64,000 nt of DNA from Thinopyrum elongatum (Eukaryota > Streptophyta > Magnoliopsida > Poales > Poaceae). Below are positions 59,117 through 64,000 of the stretch, one piece after another (positions within the stretch are counted from its first letter, which is position 1; each line of letters begins with the position of its first letter). The notes beneath the pieces are model-generated. The model was not told the DNA's origin. It saw only the letters and a program-made list of their open reading frames with translations, and did no database searches. Both the position numbers and the translations under genes were made by a program. The DNA lies in contig CM022303.1 in NCBI GenBank assembly GCA_011799875.1, forward strand, positions 734,385,321 through 734,449,320. Direction: 5' to 3'.

Positions 59117-62100
59117 TGTAGGGTAACGCAGCAGAAAACAAAAAATTTCCGACCTACGCACTAGCCCAGGACCACTATGGAGACTGTATACAAAGTTTGA
59201 TCATTTTCGTTACCGACTCGTAGCGCAGCGGAAGTAGAGTCGATGACGATCGGCGATGCAGATCCCCGCAGCTAGGATTTACAACCTCCCAACCGCGAGG
59301 ATGTATACCCTCATCCGCGCCCAGGACAGCCTTCCGGGAGGCGGTCGAACAGTCCCCCGGACGGTGTCGCGGACAGCTCTTCGGGAGGACCTTCGAAACT
59401 CAGACGGTCACTCGGACAGCCCTTCGGGAGGACTCACAGAACTCGGACCGTCACTTGGACAGCCCTTCGGGAGGCACTCTCGAACAGCCCCTCGGGCACT
59501 AAGATCGAAACTACGACCTCTCTACAGAGTTGCACACATACGGTGTCATCTATCCGGCAGGGCTTCGCCGTCCAGAACTAGTTCCCACCGGAACCCAGAC
59601 AGCCTTTCGGCTCTACGAAACTATTTCGCGGAGAGGGAGAGAAGAAGCCAGATCATTGCAATGGCATGTATACGTGAGAAAGAGTGAGTCTTTAGGCAGC
59701 CCCCTCCACCCCTATTTATAGGCCAAGCCCAAGGGTGGCTTCTCCAAGAAGCCAAGGGGAAAAATACCAAAGGACCCTCAAGGTGGCTTCTCCAAGAAGC
59801 CACCCAAAAAGCACTTTCACTATTCATGACGACATTTTTCAGCGTCCGTTCGAACTGAAAATATTTATGTGGGCTCAGAACATTTCCAGTACCCACTAAA
59901 ATAATTTTCAACGCGTTCTGGAACAATTCCAGATTAGTGATTTTCATCTGCGAAAAGCATCTGAAGTGGTTCCGGCAGCTCCGGAACATTTCCGGTTTTT
60001 CTTCCAGAAAATTCCCAAAAGTTTCCAGAATGATTCTGGCACCCTCCAAGAATTATCGGGCATGTGCCGAAACCAATTTGACTTTATGGTATCCTCTGAA
60101 ACAACTTTTCAGTTTCACCGGAACTCATCCGGTGACCTCTCTCTGCGGAAATTTTTCCGCTGTCCGAAACTTTTTCGGTGTCCGAAACTTTTTCGGTGAT
60201 TTTCTCTCAGACTCCCTGTCTAGTATTCAGCAGATAGATGACCCTTAAGCGTGTGACCCTATAGGTTCGGTGAAGTATAGACATGACACGGAACCCCTTC
60301 CGATCAATGATCAACATCGGAGCCGTGGACACCCATATTGACCCCTATACCCACACGAATGAATATTCGAGTGAACCTCCAGTTGCCGTGTGCTATTCCT
60401 GTTGCTTCGCGATATGTTACAAATACCCGAGGTGAGACATGATGGCATTCCCGTGGATCAACAACTTGTCCACTATGCTAGTTACCTCGTTACCGGTATT
60501 GTTCTCTTTTCTCGTTACCGTGTTCCGGCATCCCCGTGATCAAATCACAAAGTGTCTGGCCAGACGATGATGGATACCGTAACACCGAGAGGGCCCAGAG
60601 ATATCTCTCCATCGTCGGAGGAGCAAATCCCAATCTTGAGCTATCAAGTTACTTAACATACTTTCCCATGAACCCGTAAGCCGCCGTAATAGCCATCCAG
60701 TTACGGATGACGTTTAACAAACACCAAAGTTCATGAATCAAGCATGAAGAAACTCAATACTCTCATGGTCTGAGGAATCATGCAAACGTTAACCATCTCT
60801 GTGTTATTAACCATTAACTTGTGACGAAAGAATCTCATAGCATAACATCAATCGGGTCGATTCAACACAAATGTTCTTCTAACACCGTGCCCTCAAAGTT
60901 GCTGGCATAGACATGCCCATGATCAGGAAAACAGAACCATCATGCAACACTTGAGCTAGTCTTAGAGGCCAGACTAGGAATACATTTTACCGTTTATTAT
61001 TCCACACGTGCATATGAGTCTTCCTCCGAGCCTCGTTTTAGTTGCAGACTCGAGAATCATTGCAGTTATAGCATGGAACATAAACCTAATTATGAACAGG
61101 GAGATAATCAATAACATTTATTATTGCCTCTAGGGCATATCTCCTACAGACTCCCACTTGCACTAGAGTCAATAATCTAGTTAATGCTAATGCACTTTAC
61201 ACCTGTGGCACACCGGTGTAAATATGCTTCGCTTGTGGTATAGCCTGAATGTCCAACGGATCTGACGACTTCAGCTCCGTGTGTATCTTTGCATATCCTC
61301 GCTTTTCACGCTTTCACAAAAGTCATATTTTGTGTGGACTTGGCTTGGTATGTATGCGAATCACAGGTCGAACCTAGATTCCTCAGACTGAGTTATGGAG
61401 CAACTACTTGCAGTAGTGTCCCATTGACAAAAGCCATCTTGGAACCATACTAAGTTCATGAATGAACTATATGATTCAACATCTTGTTTGTCGCTTTGAA
61501 AGCGTCAACATACTTCGCCTCTGTTATAGAATTCGCCACACTAACTTGTTTGGAAAAATTCCAACTAACTGTGCCACTAGATTGTGTGTTACACAAAACC
61601 CTCAATTTAAATCGAAAATCGCATGGAGCATGGATGAAGACCGTATCGATGTAACCTTTTACAACGAACTCTTCATGATCTCCGCTTGCGAGAAAACATG
61701 TCATCAGTGCTATTATAGTACTCAATGACCCTTTTTCACTGTTGTCCCATGATCAGAACTTTTGATCACTTTGGTATCTATACTCGCAACAACTTTGGGA
61801 GTATTGGACATATCTGGTTTTTTTTTACATACCATGGAATACATGATTAATCCAAACACAAGAGTGTGTGGAATCTCCATCATGTATTTTGCTCATCAGT
61901 GTTTTGGGACACCGAGTCTTGCAAAAACTCTTTCCATGTGACATCGGCAAGAATCACTCCTTGACGTTTTTAATGCTAAAAGGTTTTAGCATTTTGTCAA
62001 TATGTATCTTTGCTCAGCCCCATCAGGTAAATCTATCTCCATAGATCATCATGCCTAATATCAAGGCTATTTAGCCCAAGAACTTCATCGAAAAACTATT

Positions 62101-64000
62101 TTCAAATGAAGTCCTAATTCGTGTCAAGAAATTTATTTCCAATTAACAATGTGTCAAGCACACAACGTTTTTTAGAAATTTTATTATGCTCCCACTTACT
62201 TTCTTGAATTACAAGCATCTTCGTGACCCATTGATGAAGTCAAACCCCTTTGACCATTTCATCAAAACACGAAGATTCCAACTCCATTTTGCTCTCTTCT
62301 GTCCATTGCTGGAACTCTGAAGTTTGCACCCTTACTAGCATCCTCTGGATAGACAAAATACCTTGGACTGTAACACATGCAAGTCCTTGGTTTCATTTCC
62401 ATCAGATGGAAATCCTTTTGTCATCCTTGTTTTATATCTCATGATTGAAATATGTATTAATTGCTAGTTCAACCCGAACCGACTTTAAGCATCGCTACGG
62501 TGAGACAATCTCATCGTAGTCAACTCCTTGAACTTGTTTTTGTAACAAGTCGAGCTTTATGGATAAAACATTTTATCCATATCAATTTTAAGTTCCATAA
62601 ATATTCGTTAGACTCTAAGTCTTCCGAAAGGTGTATCAAGGTTTTAATCTTGAATCACTTATATGAAAACTAACTCAGGTTGTATTGGCGTTGAGCCAAT
62701 TCCGGAGTCAGGGCCCATCAACGCTTCCTTGTGTATCGTAGGTATACTGTTGTCTAACAACAATATCTCGTTTGCGCACCTGAGAGGTTTGCACGAGCCT
62801 TGCCTACGTGGTTCAGCTGCAAGTTCGACCGAAGTCCATACATTTTATTGTAGAGACTTCCGTATCAGTCGCAGTAGGAAAACCTGGAATTACTTCCAAG
62901 GTCTCTTTCCTTTGATCTGATGACGAAGATACTGTTTATCTCGTCGAGTTGCACTATTCTCCCACTCACCTTTTTGAAAGAACCATTTTCTTCAAAAAGC
63001 ATACCGTTCTTAGTGGCAAACCTATTTGCCTCGGCATAGTGAGGGAGGAATACCCAATTGCTTGGGATAACCTACAAAGTAGCACTTGTCTAATTTGGAA
63101 TAGGTTTGTAACCTTTTACACAAGCCCCATATTCCAAATGTTAAGAAAAGATATAACATGGTTGGGCGTACCATACCATGGTGTCATTTCAACAGACCTG
63201 ATGGAGCTCTTTTCAGTGTAAAAGCCGCAGTCTCTAAAGCATCACCTTTTAAAAGGGATAATGGCAAATTTATTTATGTCATCTTTGATCTTACCATGTC
63301 ATAAATGGTTCGATTACATCTTCACGGACTTTTCAATCAAAGTGGTGTTCCGGGAGGTGTAAGTTATGAAACTCTTTTCAAAACTCATCAGACATTCGCT
63401 AAACTTGTAACTCAAATATTCCTTTCTGCAATCGAATTGTAGAAACAGAATTTTCTTGTTACAATAACTTCTACTTCATTCTTGAAAACCTTTTGAATGA
63501 ATTCAAAAGATCTAGACTTATGTCTCATCAAGTAAATATACATATATCTACTTGAGTCATTTCTGAAGATAGATAAATCCACTGTTTGCAATAACATTTA
63601 TCGGACTACATACATCAAAATGTATGAACACCAATAAGTTCTTTGCTCATTCCTTATGGCCTGTGAACGGTATTTCAGTCACTTTACTTTTCGGAGGAAA
63701 GTTGCAAGTGTCAGATGATTCAAAATCAAACGACATTAAAATCCATCATAATAGAATTTATCCATGCGGGTTTCTCCAATGTGACCAAATGCAGTGCCAC
63801 ACTTGTGTGGTATTCTCTTAGTCTTACGACATTTAGCGTCAGTGTTATGGATGTATCATATTACTATCAATATTCATAACATACATCCCATCTTGGATGG
63901 AAGTATGGCCCTTCATGTTTATTCATAATACTGAACAACAATTGTTGTTTTTATGAACAACTCTTTTGCAACAAACATTGTGCAATGGGCTAGAGTGTAT
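59117..64000 (-). mobile_element. Copia-type LTR retrotransposon, copy 3, cut by the window end
   Basis: The 3' LTR is 59117-61148 (2,032 bp), starting (inverted) TGTAGGGTAACGCAGC and ending ATATCTCCTACA, then the purine tract and an interior collinear with copies 1 and 2. The target duplication should be GAAAT, with its partner beyond the window. Its U3 matches copy 1 rather than copy 2, but is about 140 bp shorter, between the palindrome block and the TATA box (59711-59720). The interior shows the same decayed pol. Confidence 0.9.
61456..63221 (-). pseudogene. Decayed Copia pol in copy 3
   Basis: The RNase H-like remnant at 61456-61725 (minus; KGYIDTVFIHAPCDFRFKL, then SVANSITEAKYVDAF) is collinear with 45352-45717 in copy 2 and 16467-16697 in copy 1. 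Stops and frameshifts continue through the integrase/reverse-transcriptase remnants to 63221. Confidence 0.65.

Noticed and set aside
1..64000. tRNA, rRNA or intact host protein gene
   Set aside because: None recognised by eye. Tool-based scans (tRNA models, transcript alignment) would be needed to exclude them fully.

Overview
The window looks like intergenic DNA of a large grass genome, most likely a Triticeae cereal (wheat, barley, rye or a relative). The basis is the content. There are two degenerate CACTA (En/Spm) transposons, several Gypsy pieces with the cereal primer-binding site TGGCGCCGTTGCCGGGGA, and three copies of one Copia-type LTR element whose LTR opens with TGTAGGAGATATGCCCTAGA and whose decayed pol resembles the Angela/BARE lineage. 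Insertions are nested inside one another. I see no convincing intact host gene, no tRNA or rRNA gene, and nothing bacterial.

Layout. 1-2168: minus-strand Gypsy-like LTR with a TATA box and a 155-bp periodic repeat, inserted into a CACTA element. 2169-8014: right part of that CACTA: tnp2-type transposase pseudogene, second-gene pseudogene, subterminal repeats and a terminal CACTA end. 8015-9504: T-rich unassigned DNA. 9505-24360: a minisatellite whose units are hairpins, split by a complete Copia element (9556-19215, target duplication GTTTC) and a solo LTR (19586-21106, CATCC/CATCG). 24361-27008: AT-rich and unassigned. 27009-37035: several elements bounded by (TA)n tracts with hairpin-bearing inverted termini, including one of about 9.1 kb (27879-36964) that holds a 600-bp inverted repeat, exon-like segments and tandem repeats. 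That element sits in the (TA)n tract of a short Copia LTR (36965-38761).

38762-42045: Gypsy LTR, primer-binding site and an acidic broken ORF without pol. 42045-55260: second CACTA (minus strand), a Transposase_24-type pseudogene interrupted by Copia copy 2 (42966-52652, duplication ACCAG); removing the insertion restores the reading frame. 55260-57545: Gypsy LTR fragment with a broken gag. 57560-59116: further (TA)n/hairpin elements, cut by Copia copy 3 (59117 to beyond the window end).

Relationships. Order of events can be read from the nesting: CACTA elements and the hairpin array are older hosts, and the Copia copies are recent (LTR differences by eye: about 16 substitutions in copy 1, 7 plus one indel in copy 2). 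The three Copia copies share the same decayed pol, so they were probably mobilised by another element's proteins. The most unusual material is the set of (TA)n-bounded, hairpin-ended elements and the palindrome-rich, heat-shock-element-bearing U3 of the Copia LTR. All coordinates, identities and counts were read by eye.
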